DNA of 64,000 nt from Antedon bifida (GCA_963402885.1 OY727096.1:4154001-4218000); one strand, 5' to 3'; shown: positions 11,801-36,807, counted from the first letter of the stretch. Notes: a model not told the origin generated them from the letters alone. Numbers and translations are program-made.

Positions 11801-14800
11801 TTCCTTAAATCATTTAAAAAAAATTAAAACAATATAGGAATTTTTTTATAATATCCCTACTTACTTTTTAAAATTTCTTTAAAAAAAATGTTTTAAATAA
11901 ATGCATTCATATATATATATATTCAATTCAATTCAATGGTTAGCATATAATATATATAGTCGAGAGACTACAAAAGGCCCGATGGGCCTGTCGCTGTATA
12001 TATACTCTTGCACTGATGAAGGGCTAGTGTTGCCCGAAAGCTCTGCTAACTTTTCTGGCTGTTTACTTTATCGTTTTGATTTAGCTTTTCGCTTTTTTTT
12101 TTTTGTATCTCCATTGAGATCCAGCCACTGATACCCACAGCATTGTCATTTTTTTCAGTAATTTGCCTTTGGATTTATATATATTTTTAATGAAATGTTA
12201 TTACTATTTTCCATTTTTAACATTGGACACAATAAATTTAATCTTAAATATTGTTTAAATATGAAAAGAAATTTGGCTAAGTAGAAATTTATCATCTATT
12301 AACCAGCTTTGACCCTTAAATAATTCACTTTCAGTTATTAGATGATGAGAAACAAAATATATATTTTTAATGAAAAATGTAATTATGTTATTACTATTTT
12401 CCATCAAGTAACATTAGAAAAAATAAATTTAATCTTGAATACTGTTAAAAATCAACGGAGAAATTTGGCTAAGTAGAAATTTATCAGATATTAACCGATT
12501 TTGACCCTTAAATAATTCACTTTCAGTTATTAGATGAATGACGAAAAACAATTAAATACAATACCTCAGTATCTTCTATCTCTCGTGAGTAATCAGACTC
12601 GGGAAAGAACGTGTAAAAACTTGTTCTTTTTCCAACATCATTTGCAAGATGTCCCTTCGTGAGTGCTCTATTTACTCTATATTATAAATGAAAGTTTGAA
12701 ACGTGGTACGCTAGGCACTTAAATTGTCTGTCAGACAATGGTTTTTGGTTAAAATTAATCGTCTTTTTCTAAGTGAAATAATATTTATAATGTTTTTCGA
12801 GGAAGGGGTATATTCAAAGCGTGACGTTTATTTGATAAAAACGGTATACCATTAAAACATAATCTGAAAAATCAATGTTACCTGAAAACGTGGTCATGTG
12901 CATCAATTTCAGGGCCCTTTCCAGACCCTTTTAACACACCTCCGCAGCCAATCACAGCACAGCGAGTACATTGCTTATTTGACAAGGTCCCATATGCTGA
13001 TGTGGATTTGTAGTTTGGGTGGTTTAACACTTCAGCAATTACTACAAACCAAATATAATATATATATTGTTTTTCTTCAAAATCAATAAATACTAATAAT
13101 ATTTACCAGTAGGCTTATATACATTGGACAATGGGTCATAATAGGATGCAAAGTTTAAAGGATGGAGAGAAACATTTGATATGTATCTAGAAGTTTATCT
13201 AGGTAGGGTCTTTGGGAACGTTTATTCCTAATGAGCTTTCGATTTCCGACTGCCGAGGAACAAGTTAGGCTGATGTTAATTCCTTGTGCGTATATGATGG
13301 GATGAGTTGAGATATGCTTCTCAACTTCTTGCTCTGTTTTGGTGGTTTATATGTGACGATCGACGACACACCAATGCATAGGTCCTACAAACTACTGTAG
13401 ACCTCAATGCCTCAACTCCCAGCTAGTTAAAGGGGAAATTGCCACTTACACGGTGGGCTAGGGGTAGAATTAAACCAAGCCCTATACTTACATGTTCTGT
13501 TTTCTCTTGCAAATCCAAACGGCAAACCATAATGTGACAGCTTGTGGTAGGTGCTGAACACATTTACATCTTCTTTGGAGAGAAACATTTTGACATTTGG
13601 AATGTAGCGTTCTCTCAACCATGACGAATGCGCTGCTTTCTGGGTGTATGAATTCGGACATTGCTGAATGAAGAGGCAGAAGAACTAACATAAGTGCTAG
13701 GCATGAAATTGGCAAGAAATGCACACTACTGTACTCGCATCAAAAAATTGCAATACTTTGGACATACTGTATAGCCAACAAGATGGAGACAGACAGTCTG
13801 GAGAAAATTATTATGTTTGGAAAAGAGGCTACAAATGAACATGTGGACATTTAATCAGAATGAAATGACTAGAACAACATTAGTAAGAGAGAATGTAGTG
13901 AGTAAATTTAACATATTTTAATGTGTTGTAGTGAGGCTTAGTATTAGATAGCTTACATGCGCATACATGCCAAATGGAAATGTAAGATACTGTAATCAGA
14001 TACAGCTTTGTATGGGTTAATCATTAATACAGTGGAGTATGGCTATGAGCTCTCACTGGCTAAACCCAAAGCTTATGAGCAGTGCCCAGAAGATAAAACA
14101 TTCATTAAACTTTTAAAAGCATGTCGAAAAGGGTTAAAAACGTCCAAAGCATCCAATGTTGGAGGGCCATTTAGGGGGTTCCTAGACCAGGGGCATCAGG
14201 CTGGTTAAACATTAATTAAATCTCTGACACTCTCTCTCATGATAATAGTTTTGCTGGTTGTGAGCTCTGAGTCATCCAACTCAAATAAACATTTTTTTTT
14301 CAAACGTTCTCAAACATAAGGAGTTGATTAGTCGAGTGGTTAAGACACTTGACTATTATACAGAGAGACCTGGGTTCAATTCCTGACAACTTCCAGTCTA
14401 CTCAGCTGTAAATGAGTACCTGGTTGAAAATACTACTACTAGGGAGGATAAGGCGGCATGGAAAGGAACTGGCCACCCTACCACATAATGCTGAGGCTCC
14501 TAACAGCCCATTACCGTACTGTATGTTCAGAATTTCCTATTCAAAAAAACAAAGATACAGTACATGAATTGAATGAACTAATGAACTCACAGAAGGTTTG
14601 TAACTATCATCTCTTATGTATGGTAAATCGTTTGGTTTCACACGTTGAATCTTCGGTGGGTTAGGTGGCGGACGTTCCAGTAGTTTGTTAATACTAAGCA
14701 CCCGTATCTCAGCAGAATGTTCTTGAATCTTTTGCGTTGTCAAATTGCTGGATGGCTCAACTACACGCGAGTTATTTATGAATAAAAGTTTCATAATATT

Positions 14801-16028
14801 ATTTAATGTCTTTTCTGCAGGAATGTCATTAGTTCCTAAATAATCGTTTATTATCTCTTGAATTCCTTCGAGTTGTTTTCCAGGCAGTTGGTTGGCATGG
14901 TGAATAAAGTTGCTCGGTAAGCCTAATATTGATTGGATTTTTTTTATTTTGTCTTTTTCATCCAATTGCAAGTTGCTTTGTTTATTAGATGATTCTGTTA
15001 GTATATTGTTTTGCCTATTCACATTGTCAATTTCAGCTTTTCTTTCTATATATCTGAGAAAAAATATGAGAAAAAAGTTTAATGTTGATCTCTCTCTGTC
15101 TACACTATCTAACTACAGTAGCTTGACAAAAACAAGTGTGATGTGCCCAAATATGGTAGTGATATGGTCAAATATGGTAGTGATATGACATCATCATATC
15201 CATTTTTGGGCACATAATATTGATAGCATAAAGCTTGATAGTGTAGACAAAGCTATTAATTGTATCATCCTATTCATCTTCTGTATTATACATTATATCT
15301 TGACTGTTATTGTTACTTACAAAAGAAGATAATCTTACAAAGACTACAGTTCCTTGTTAAAAATAGAACCTTCAAATTTCATTCTTTTAATTCATTTTCA
15401 TACCAACATTAGATGATAATTTATATTATAATTTTTGTACATTTATTAAAATAAAAAAATATTTCAAAGTCTTCGTCTAGAGTTTACGTAGGGAATTTGA
15501 TGGATGTAGAAACTGCATTTGAATACTTGTAATGTTTTAGTGGTGCTTCAAACCAAGAAAAAAGGTTAGAAAATGAACTGAAAAATAACCATAAGCGAAT
15601 TCATTCACTATTCTTAAAGGTGGCAATCCCATTCAAAGACAAACATATACACAAGATGCTCGACAAACAAAGTCTTATTACAAGTCTTTGGAAGTGGAGT
15701 TGTAATTTGTCAATTAGAAAAATGCTGACATGTGACGGGACTTGAACCCAGGACGCTTGGATTGGTAGCCGAGCATCTTAACACCAAGCCACAACTCCCT
15801 ATACAGAAATGGTTCCGAGAGATTTTACTACCCGTAAACATGTTTTTGTATCATACATTTCCACTATTTCATGGAAGAAATTTACAAATAAAACGATAAT
15901 AAAGACATTTCTTACAAAAATCTTGGTGAGTTGGTACTTCCGAATAATTTTACAGACAAAATGATCATAAAAAAGCAGACAAATATCATTAAAAATGAAA
16001 CAAGACGGTTGACGCTAACACGAAACAT
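5875..16028 (-). CDS. ST6GALNAC (1/2-like): ST6GalNAc-like sialyltransferase (GT29), complete, 8 coding exons
   Basis: Coding exons in transcript order: 16028-15916, 15053-14591, 13663-13492, 13029-12882, 12676-12565, 9056-8950, 6338-6226, 6092-5875. Phases agree at every junction and total 1446 bp (481 residues plus stop). The family transfers sialic acid from CMP-Neu5Ac to GalNAc/Gal in O-glycans in the Golgi. The start has a strong context (GCCACCATG). Residues about 8-35 form the membrane anchor, and residues 38-192 are a stem. A family-like [15 protein letters not shown] segment leads to sialylmotif L (from C273, [19 protein letters not shown], then [18 protein letters not shown]). Motif S ([28 protein letters not shown]421), motif III (HYYD, 438-441) and a final LHEEG follow. 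The oddity is Cys278 where motif L normally has Asn. An AG before the start (exon edge 16057) implies a 5' noncoding exon. The exon 3 donor is chosen for length and phase; an in-phase alternative lies at 13450. The exon 6 donor (GTTTGT) is weak. Confidence 0.87.
6851..6988. mobile_element. TA-type palindromic MITE (family P), copy 1
   Basis: Ends AAGCTCTGTCTACACTAT and TTTGATAGTGTAGACAGA face each other. The single internal repeat unit is shortened. It lies in sialyltransferase intron 6. Confidence 0.85.
7268..7485. mobile_element. GACGCAACG-ended element (family G), copy 1
   Basis: The right end TTGCGTCGCTAGTGGGAACC.. faces a weaker left end with GAACGCAACGCAGCGACG. It is shared with copies near 40209 and 45726-46150. 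Confidence 0.6.
8015..8165 (-). mobile_element. Decayed S2 SINE
   Basis: It shares CCACAACCTCC.GATCACTAG and the CGGACATAAATTGTACTT body with 27255-27422; the B box is mutated. Confidence 0.55.
8362..8560 (-). mobile_element. SINE-like repeat (family S3), partial copy
   Basis: It shares AGCGCTTATTG, GGAAACATA..CTCCCATAATGCAG and AGTAATCAGCGCA with the fuller copies at 25880 and 30628. It lacks the tRNA-like head. Confidence 0.6.
8609..8759. mobile_element. Family P MITE, copy 2
   Basis: Two internal units. The right arm lacks the GTCACATAAA segment seen in most copies. It lies 190 bp from sialyltransferase exon 6 (low end 8950). Confidence 0.85.
9057..10169. other. Intronic sequence of the sialyltransferase gene
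   Basis: No exon or known repeat found. An unusual run AAAAAAGC(C/T)TAT(C/T)TT with AAAAGAAGCTCAC at 9765-9840 may be a retroelement remnant. Confidence 0.4.
10170..10955 (+). pseudogene. 3' fragment of a non-LTR retrotransposon
   Basis: Broken frames give a typical end of a LINE reverse-transcriptase ORF ([20 protein letters not shown].., CGTNYQ), then an untranslated tail ending in GCAATAAATATTACTTACTT. A 21-bp stretch (ACAAAATAAAGTAATTAGATT) is duplicated at 10211-10257. It lies in the long intron between sialyltransferase exons 5 and 6. Confidence 0.6.
11354..11641. mobile_element. MITE with TACCATATATCCTCAGGTAT ends and poly-G tract
   Basis: The left end TACCATATATCCTCAGGTAT is matched inverted by ATACCAGAGGAGATACGGTA. 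A run of 22 G residues (11598-11619) sits next to the right end, probably expanded from a GGGG within the element. Confidence 0.65.
11955..12200. repeat. Retroelement-tail-like repeat, related to 10977-11150
   Basis: CACTGATGAAGGGCTAGTGT..CCCGAAAGCTCTGC is followed by TTTAGCTTTT..TTGTATCTCCATTGA and TTTGCCTTTGGATTTATAT. The latter part recurs at 10977-11150. The class cannot be fixed by eye. Confidence 0.5.
12178..12547. repeat. Two-copy tandem duplication of about 180 bp
   Basis: ATATATTTTTAATGAAA..TTATTACTATTTTCCAT..TTTGGCTAAGTAGAAATTTA..TTCAGTTATTAGATGA appears twice (12178-12357 and 12358-12547), about 85% alike, just after sialyltransferase exon 5 in transcript sense. Confidence 0.82.
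12718..12790. mobile_element. Family T internal fragment
   Basis: Only the central TTGTCTGTCAGACAATGG palindrome and GGTTAAAATTAATC segment are present, 40 bp from sialyltransferase exon 5. Confidence 0.55.
14037..14205. mobile_element. Decayed inverted copy of the AGTGGCGTAACG element
   Basis: It shares GAGC(G/T)CTCACTGGCTAAACCC, the TGTCGAAAAGG segment and GGAGGGCCA..TAGG with 3717-3908 in reverse orientation. The terminal repeats are lost. Confidence 0.6.
14318..14530 (+). mobile_element. tRNA-derived SINE (family S4)
   Basis: The tRNA-like head TAGTCGAGTGGTTAAGACAC..GGGTTCAATTCC is followed by CAGCTGTAAATGAGTACCTGG, a body conserved in several invertebrate SINEs. It ends about 60 bp from sialyltransferase exon 2. 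Confidence 0.7.
15093..15256. mobile_element. Family P MITE, copy 3
   Basis: Two internal units (with GTCAAATATGG in the second) and a diverged right arm. It lies 40 bp from sialyltransferase exon 2 (high end 15053). Confidence 0.82.
15583..15798 (-). mobile_element. tRNA-derived SINE (family S1), copy 1
   Basis: On the - strand it starts with a tRNA-like head containing GTTAAGATGCTC (A-box area) and GGTTCAAGTCCCG (B box), then a body with GTCTTTG and TTGTGTATATG, ending in TGGTTAT. It is in sialyltransferase intron 1. Confidence 0.75.
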
Positions 16029-16090
16029 GGTGGCAAATTGGCAAACGTCTTATTAACCTGCAAAAAAGAAAATTTATTATATAAACACTG

Positions 16091-16467
16091 TTAAAGATGT
16101 ATTTTCCCTCAAAAACATGAAAAATGAAGATTAATACAATCAGACTATATAATTAAACAGGCCATTTTGCAGTTTTAATAAAGTTATTCACTTCTGCAAA
16201 AAAAAACCACAAATAATTATTTCACTTACAAAAAGACAAATAAAAAGGTTAATTTTAACCAAAAACCATTGTCTAACAGACAATTTAAGTATTTGTTGCT
16301 TTATATTAAATTGTTTTTAGGTAAATCATTTTTTTCTATCCAGTTTTTGGTCAAAATCAAAGTAAATAACTATTTATTGTAGGCCTACATGACATTAAAA
16401 TAGCATACAGTATTCAAAAACAAATTTGAAAAAAAAATATTTTTTTAGGGGGACAATACATCTTTAA
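16091..16467. mobile_element. Family T MITE, full length (377 bp)
   Basis: It begins TTAAAGATGTATTTTCCC and ends GGGGACAATACATCTTTAA. It lies just upstream (in transcript sense) of the sialyltransferase start, 34 bp from the 5' UTR exon edge. Confidence 0.82.
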
Positions 16468-16815
16468 GGAAATGTATTGCAAAATATAATAGCTATCCAA
16501 AGGGCAATAAACATGTTGAAGGGCAGAATGTTGGACTTATTAAAATCCTGCCATCTGTTTCAAATTGACAGATTGCCAGAGACTACATTAACAATTTGGA
16601 AATGAAACACCATCAATACAACACATATTGGTAATTGTTCTCTTTGGTAACATATGGTGACTTATAATAAACATAAAGAACTTCTAATATTTGCCTTCTA
16701 GAATGACAAATTATATTAATCAATAATAAATAATACTGTTCAAACTAAAACTACCAAAGGGTTAGTAATCTCATGGTCCATGATTTTTCCACATGGCATT
16801 ATGACATGTACAATT

Positions 16816-17427
16816 TTAACACATTGACTGCCAAGGCATTTTCCGTAATTTCTGTCCCAGTGCCAAGTCCCGTTTACATATTAAATTACAGTTTGAAAGT
16901 GTAACATCTGGTCACAGACTATCATGATGTCATTCAAAATACGATGGCGGGAAAAACCGTTGAGACGTATAAATACGTCACTGGCAATGGTCCAACAATT
17001 TTATTGACTTTGCCAGGAACGTAAATATACGTCAGGGATTTTCCGCGCTAAAATCGGTCAAACTGTTCATATACGTCATTGTCCACGCTCATACGTCATT
17101 GTCCACGTGCATTATTATTTTTATTTACTATTAGCGCAATTTATGACATGTTTGAGATGATTATATTGAGTGTGAGGGTGCCATCGTATCAACCATATTC
17201 AATGCATGAGGGAATAAACACAAACAAACATATGACATTTATTTTTAGATTATCGTTTACGTACATCATTCATAAACTGCCATGCGATAATTCCTGTTCC
17301 AATCACCACTGCCAGCGATTCTACATACAATACAAAAGTGCTACGATTTTGACGTAGTATTACGTCTTGGCAAGTAGCGACACGCAATTTTTGACGTATA
17401 AATACGCCGTGGCAGTGAACGTGTTAA
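16816..17427. mobile_element. piggyBac-like MITE (612 bp, TTAA ends)
   Basis: TTAA at both edges. Inverted ends TTAACACATTGACTGCCA and TGGCAGTGAACGTGTTAA mismatch at two positions. The interior has several TATACGTCA / TACGTCATTGTCCAC repeats. TTAA duplication with CAC..ACTGCCA ends is typical of piggyBac-derived elements. No transposase is present. Confidence 0.82.
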
Positions 17428-18238
17428 TGAAATCCTTGTGCAATTTGAAATTGCATCCGCATTGCTCATTATTTGTATACAATAATACAAATAATTTACA
17501 TGAATAATTATTAACATAAGTATACACAAACTAAAATGCCCATATTGTTTTAGCTTTACATATCAATTAGGAATTATTGCTAATAGCAGCAGAGTTGACA
17601 CGCAAATCAACTCATTCATTTTGATTCGCTTCAACTGTTTTTTTTGTGTCTTTTATGTGTAAACTGACTTTGGGGTTGGGTGTTCACTAGTATGTTGACC
17701 CTGGTCTCCCCAATTTCATATTTTTTTGCTATGTATATATTGAAATAGACCGAATAAATAATGAAATGATATGAAAGCAGTTTTTGTGTGGCTGTCTCAG
17801 TGGCTCGGAGTGCTTATGATGTCGACTAGGCACAACAGGCTTAAGGCTACTGTGTACGTAATAATATAACCTATGCTATTTCGACTAATTTAAAATTTAG
17901 TATAAAATTGTAAGTACCGCGTACCTAAGTACTATCAGCCCACAAGCCCAGTATAGTAATATTTATGCAACCAATTTGATCTAGGTAATTAGGACATATA
18001 GTAAATTATTCTTTATTTACTTCATGATTAGGATCTGGATTCTGGTTTATATTAAAAGTTAAACATTTATACTAAAATACTAGGACTAATATATAAATCA
18101 GACACCCTTAATTAACAAAACAATATATTTATTTGAAGTGGATCCGGTACGCCTTTGCCAAAGTGGGTACGAGTCGACCTAATATTAAGGTAGGGATGAT
18201 CAGCACCTAGAGAGGGCAAGGGGCGGATACCTTTAGCT
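17428..18238. other. Intergenic, nothing recognised
   Basis: AT-rich; it contains short TAGGCC-type words but no coding potential. Confidence 0.5.
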
Positions 18239-19350
18239 GATTTCGATCCAAGTCGGCCCTAAACCGTCTCGGCCAAAGTCAAGTCGGCCCCAAGTCAAGT
18301 CGGCCCCAAGTCAACTCGGCCTCAAGTCAACTCGGCCTCAAGTCAACTCGGCCAAAAAATAATCGGTCAACTCGGCCCCGTTAAAGTATGGAACGCAAAA
18401 AGTGTAAAGGAAGGGGATTAATAAAATAATATTTCTTCACATTTTTTTACCTATGAATAATTCTGACTTTTAATGAATATTAATATTTAGACAATACGTT
18501 TAGCAAAAAAAAAAATAAGAATGATTTCACTAACTTTCCTTTATTTACGTTTAATAAAATTTCAAATTGGGCATAACAAACAATTGATTAATAAGCATTC
18601 ATACTATTATTAATGATTACAATGAACATTTGGATAATAAATAGGAACAAATTGTAGGCCCAATAATGATGATGCACGTACGTGGGCGCGTATGTTCGTT
18701 CGTGCGTCAAAATTCAATAAACCTGTCCGATATGCGAGGACATTCATTAGGTGTAATAAGATTGTTTGGTTGAATCATTTGAGGTATAAAATAATGTTGA
18801 CTCCATGGTTGAATCACGCGTAGATTTCTTCAGTGTATGCATTTGATTAGGCGACAATATCTGAAACCAATTCGTAGCTGCGCCTCCCTGCGCCTTTGGC
18901 AGCTATTTCGATATCTACAACTGCTACATGTTTTCGCTGACCGGGGAATTCCCCTTTTTTTTAAACGCAAATCATGGACAAAAACGATATGTACGATCAT
19001 TTTTTCTATGGTCAAATGGTGGAACGTAGACCTACTACTTGCACGTGTTTTTGTAACACGCGGGTACTTCTATTCATATCGGCAATGAGATCATTTTTTA
19101 TATGAGTATTTTTCTTATTTCTTCATTTTTTTTAAAGCGTGGATAGTAATTTAATCATAAGAATATTAAGCACTTTTTGCGTTCCATACTTTATTGTGGC
19201 CGAGTTGACCGATTATTTTTTGGCCGAGTTGACGTGAGGCCGAGTTGACTTGAGGCCGAGTTGACTTGAGGCCGAGTTGACTTGGGGCCGACTTGACGTG
19301 GGGCCGACTTGACTTTGGCCGAGACGGTTTGGGGCCGACTTGACCTGCAC
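18239..19350. mobile_element. hAT-like non-autonomous transposon with repeat-array ends, copy 1 (1.1 kb)
   Basis: Each end is about 180 bp of inverted repeat built from a degenerate 16-bp unit (GGCCCCAAGTCAACTC and variants), continuing into TATGGAACGCAAAAAGTG. An 8-bp direct duplication, CTTTAGCT, flanks it (the preceding C also matches). No long frame is conserved inside. Confidence 0.82.
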
Positions 19351-19942
19351 CCCCTTTAGCTATCTAGACTAGGCCTAATTGAAGTTAAGTTAGTAGTAGT
19401 TAGCCTTCCTTATAGCCTAACTAAGGCTTAGGCTATCGACCGTATACGTACTTAACTAAATGTAATTGACGACGAGGCGGTAAACCCACACAGTAATCAA
19501 AATAACTTTTCTTAGATAAAATAATAAACATACATCACCTACATCATGAAATAAAAACACTTCTTTTATCTTTGTTTTGTCCAAATATATTTTATCGTGA
19601 CTGCCGCGTTGTCAGCTAGCTAACTTTTAGTACGTCCACGCACCACAAGATTCAACAAGACTTTTAGCTTCTAGTATAGGTTAGACCTATTTACTAAGGG
19701 GGATATTAGTTCACCAACAATAGTTTTGTCCACAAAATTTGCATTTCAAACCTATTTTTTCTATATTTTAACCATTATGTACTAATTATAACCGTGCTAA
19801 TTATATACTTATTTTCAATTACACAAGTAAATCATTGAATTAAAATTTAATAATTATAGTAAAACATCCTATTTAGAAAATGGAATATTCCAGCTCTTAT
19901 CAAATTAATATATAACAAAAAATCCACACCGACAAATAACTC
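19351..19942. other. Intergenic between hAT-like element and tRNA-Thr
   Basis: No feature beyond TAGGC words near 19360-19435. Confidence 0.5.
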
Positions 19943-20016
19943 GGCGCTGTGGCTTAGTTGGTTAAAGCGCCTGTCTAGTAAACAGGAGATCCCCGGTTCA
20001 AATCCGGGCAGTGCCT
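19943..20016 (+). tRNA. trnT-AGU: tRNA-Thr(AGU)
   Basis: A 74-nt cloverleaf without intron. The acceptor stem GGCGCTG pairs with CAGTGCC (20009-20015; one G-U pair). The A box is TGGCTTAGTTGG, the anticodon arm is CCTGT-CTAGTAA-ACAGG with anticodon AGT, and the T arm is CCCGGTTCAAATCCGGG. No genomic CCA is present, as expected in eukaryotes. It stands alone between the hAT-like element and EFTUD2, in the opposite orientation to EFTUD2. Confidence 0.96.
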
Positions 20017-20017
20017 C

Positions 20018-20027
20018 TTTTTTTTTT
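20018..20027 (+). terminator. Pol III oligo-T terminator of tRNA-Thr
   Basis: A run of ten T residues begins two bases after the tRNA discriminator base, the normal RNA polymerase III stop. Confidence 0.85.
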
Positions 20028-21165
20028 CTTTTATTTCTTTATGTGCTTTTTTTGCTGCCATTTTAGTTTAAAATAAAATGTGTGTTGTTCTCTACTTTTG
20101 GGTAAATTCGGATAAGCAACATTATTTTAGAATTGTTCATATTCGGTTTTCAGAAATGCAAAATAATTATACAATGCCTAAACTTAGGTATGATATTGAA
20201 GAACCTTTACAGTAAAGGAGTAACTAAAATGAAAAGATGTATCTTGTTGGCGGAGGGGACGGGGTGAGGCAGTGGAGGAGACAAATTCAAACACAACAAT
20301 ATACAAATGATTTGTTTTATTCTCTTAATAAAAAATGTACACAAAATTATTGTTGTTGACCAGTGCAATAAGAATATCATTTCAATGGAATGTCACTTAA
20401 TTCTAAATTAAAGACAAAACATGATCACATATTAACACTCACATTTTTTGATAAACAGAAGGTATTGTAGCGTTCCCCATTTAAAAATTCCTAGATTGAC
20501 CCCTGACCATGACGGACCATTGTTTTTATTTATTTCAACTTCTGCCCAGAGAACAATTCCATAAATACAATTGGCCAATTGATCAATTTGGAGTAGTAAA
20601 CACTGTGTGTTGTATACTGCATTTATGGCTATACTATTTTGATAAATACGTACTGTAGAAGTAAGGTTTGGCTATGCTACGCTGGCACAAAAGTTCCTTT
20701 ACATTTTAACACCCCTATTCAGACTGTACAGTACTTGTATTAGAACTAACATGTGCTGATTTCCCATAGTTCCAACATTGTATGTGATGTGATAATATTG
20801 ATTTTTTTTAACATGTAATACAGTATATGGATGATAAAAATGTTATGCCATCATTACATAATTATGGTGATTATTACATTTATTGCTGTTTTTCTCTTGC
20901 ACTCAATACATAATGAACTGATTCTCTACATGAGCAATTTTAAAGATATACAGTATTGTACTATATCAAAATCATTATTGACACCTGGCCTTTATGAGTG
21001 TGTTTATTTAAGCAGAACAAACTATTAATTGGTGAAATTTCACACATACTGAGCATTGTAAACTGGTGATGGTGTTAGAACTGTCTGAACAGGATTTCAT
21101 TTGGATTGCTCTGTCTGGCACTAATGAATAATGATGTATCACGAAAAGTTGATGATAACTAGTTT
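20028..21165. other. 3' flank and probable 3' UTR of EFTUD2
   Basis: No coding frame. On the - strand AATAAA occurs at 20879-20884, a possible poly(A) signal about 280 bp after the stop codon. Confidence 0.45.
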
Positions 21166-35332
<14,167 letters not shown>

Positions 35333-36720
35333 CTTTACTGTTTATTTTTTTCTTGTTTGGTGAAAGTTCAGGTTTTTAGCAATGCATGATCTATGTAGAC
35401 CTATAAATAATAAAAAAAAAGTAGCATACAAATTTAGAATATAGTCTACTAGATCCATCAAAACCAATATCGGTTCTACTCAACTTGTTTAGCTCATCTA
35501 TGTTATGTCAAGCAAATGAACAACCACATCTCTCTTCTGAGCCATAATCTGACAACAGAACAGGGTACCTCAGCAGCGAGTTACTCTTTCTGGTACCGGG
35601 AATTGGCTTTCTCACGCAGTCACTGACCGAGTCTTATTTTATCGTTAGACTTGAGAGTAGTGAGTAAAAACTGTGCATGTTTTATTGTCTAAATTTTAAA
35701 TTATATGCACAGTACAGTTGACAGTCAGTGCCAATACAAGAAGTAACTGTAATAACAGAGTAATAGAAGTACGTGGACTGTTATTACCTACTGTGCTAAT
35801 ATAGCCTAGGCCGAGAGAGGGCGGTCTAGGTCCTAGCCGGGAGAGCTAAGGCGGCCTACTCATCCTCCTCTAGCTAGGCTAGCTACCTACCGGCCTAGCT
35901 TCTACCTAGCCGTCTTTCTCTAATTTATAGCCTAGCCATATATCTATATTTTAATACTGTTTATCGTTGGAAATAAATTGTGTCTAGAAATATTGAGATT
36001 TATTGCGCATTCTTACACAGAGTTGAATTATTTCTCTTTCTATCGATTCTCTAGGCCTCCTTCACACGTCTCCACACGGTTAAAAACAACAAGCGCAAAA
36101 ATCGTTTCACATGCGTTTTTTTGTTCTAGAGTATCAACAGAGGGTGCTTGTCACTTTTTTCGCTCGAGTTACGATGCATGATTGACGCATGCGTCGCGCC
36201 TCATAAATACAAAATTGCGAATGCTAAATTTAGCGATCGTTCGTGTTTTTTCGTTGGTTTGATTCTCTATTGTTACGAACGTACGTTATGCAAACTTTTT
36301 GTTTACTTAATCAGTATATACTAATAGGCTAGGCCTAACCCTCTAGCTATTTAGTTTGCAATTATGGGATCTGCAATTATAATAATAACCATTTTTGTAT
36401 AGACCAGGCCTAGCCTAGCTAGGCTAGGCCTATTCAGAATCTCCATCCAGACCACCAGGCAGGCCTAGCCTAAATAAAGGAGGGAGGCGGGTGCTTTGCC
36501 CTCTAGAGAGCTAGCTAGGCTAGTGTCACCCTAGGCCTAACTAGCTAAATATAAAGCAAGACAAGACAGGCTACTCAGGTAGTCTACTGTGTGAAGGGAA
36601 TGTGTATTGTCTTACTACAGCTCTTATTTTTATGAACTACAGCTAATCTAAAACATTTTTGTTAGCACTAAAATCATAAAATGAATAAAAGTAAACACTT
36701 TAAAAAAATTTATATTTCAG
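35333..36720. promoter_or_regulatory. Shared divergent promoter interval of EFTUD2 and the zinc-finger gene
   Basis: Head-to-head genes are separated by about 1.4 kb without a coding frame or a MITE. It contains a TAGGCC/CTAGCTAG-rich block (35795-36560) and a 12-bp palindrome GACGCATGCGTC at 36184-36195, close to the GCATGCG core bound by NRF1-type factors. A noncoding first exon of the zinc-finger gene should lie here. Transcription starts are not visible. Confidence 0.45.
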
Positions 36721-36807
36721 GCTAATGTGTGTGATGCTGTTCAATTTTCAACAAGTTATCTTCATTATCAAATGAAAGTCCTGAATTTACTTTAATAAAA
36801 GAAACAA

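Noticed and set aside
14318-14390. Possible functional tRNA gene
   Set aside because: The A and B boxes are tRNA-like but the acceptor and anticodon stems do not pair, and a SINE body follows.
17079-17357. 92-codon + strand frame
   Set aside because: It lies wholly inside the piggyBac-like MITE and has no protein-like motif.
18830-19088. Overlapping frames on both strands inside the hAT-like element
   Set aside because: The second copy of the element breaks these frames by indels, so they are not conserved as protein.
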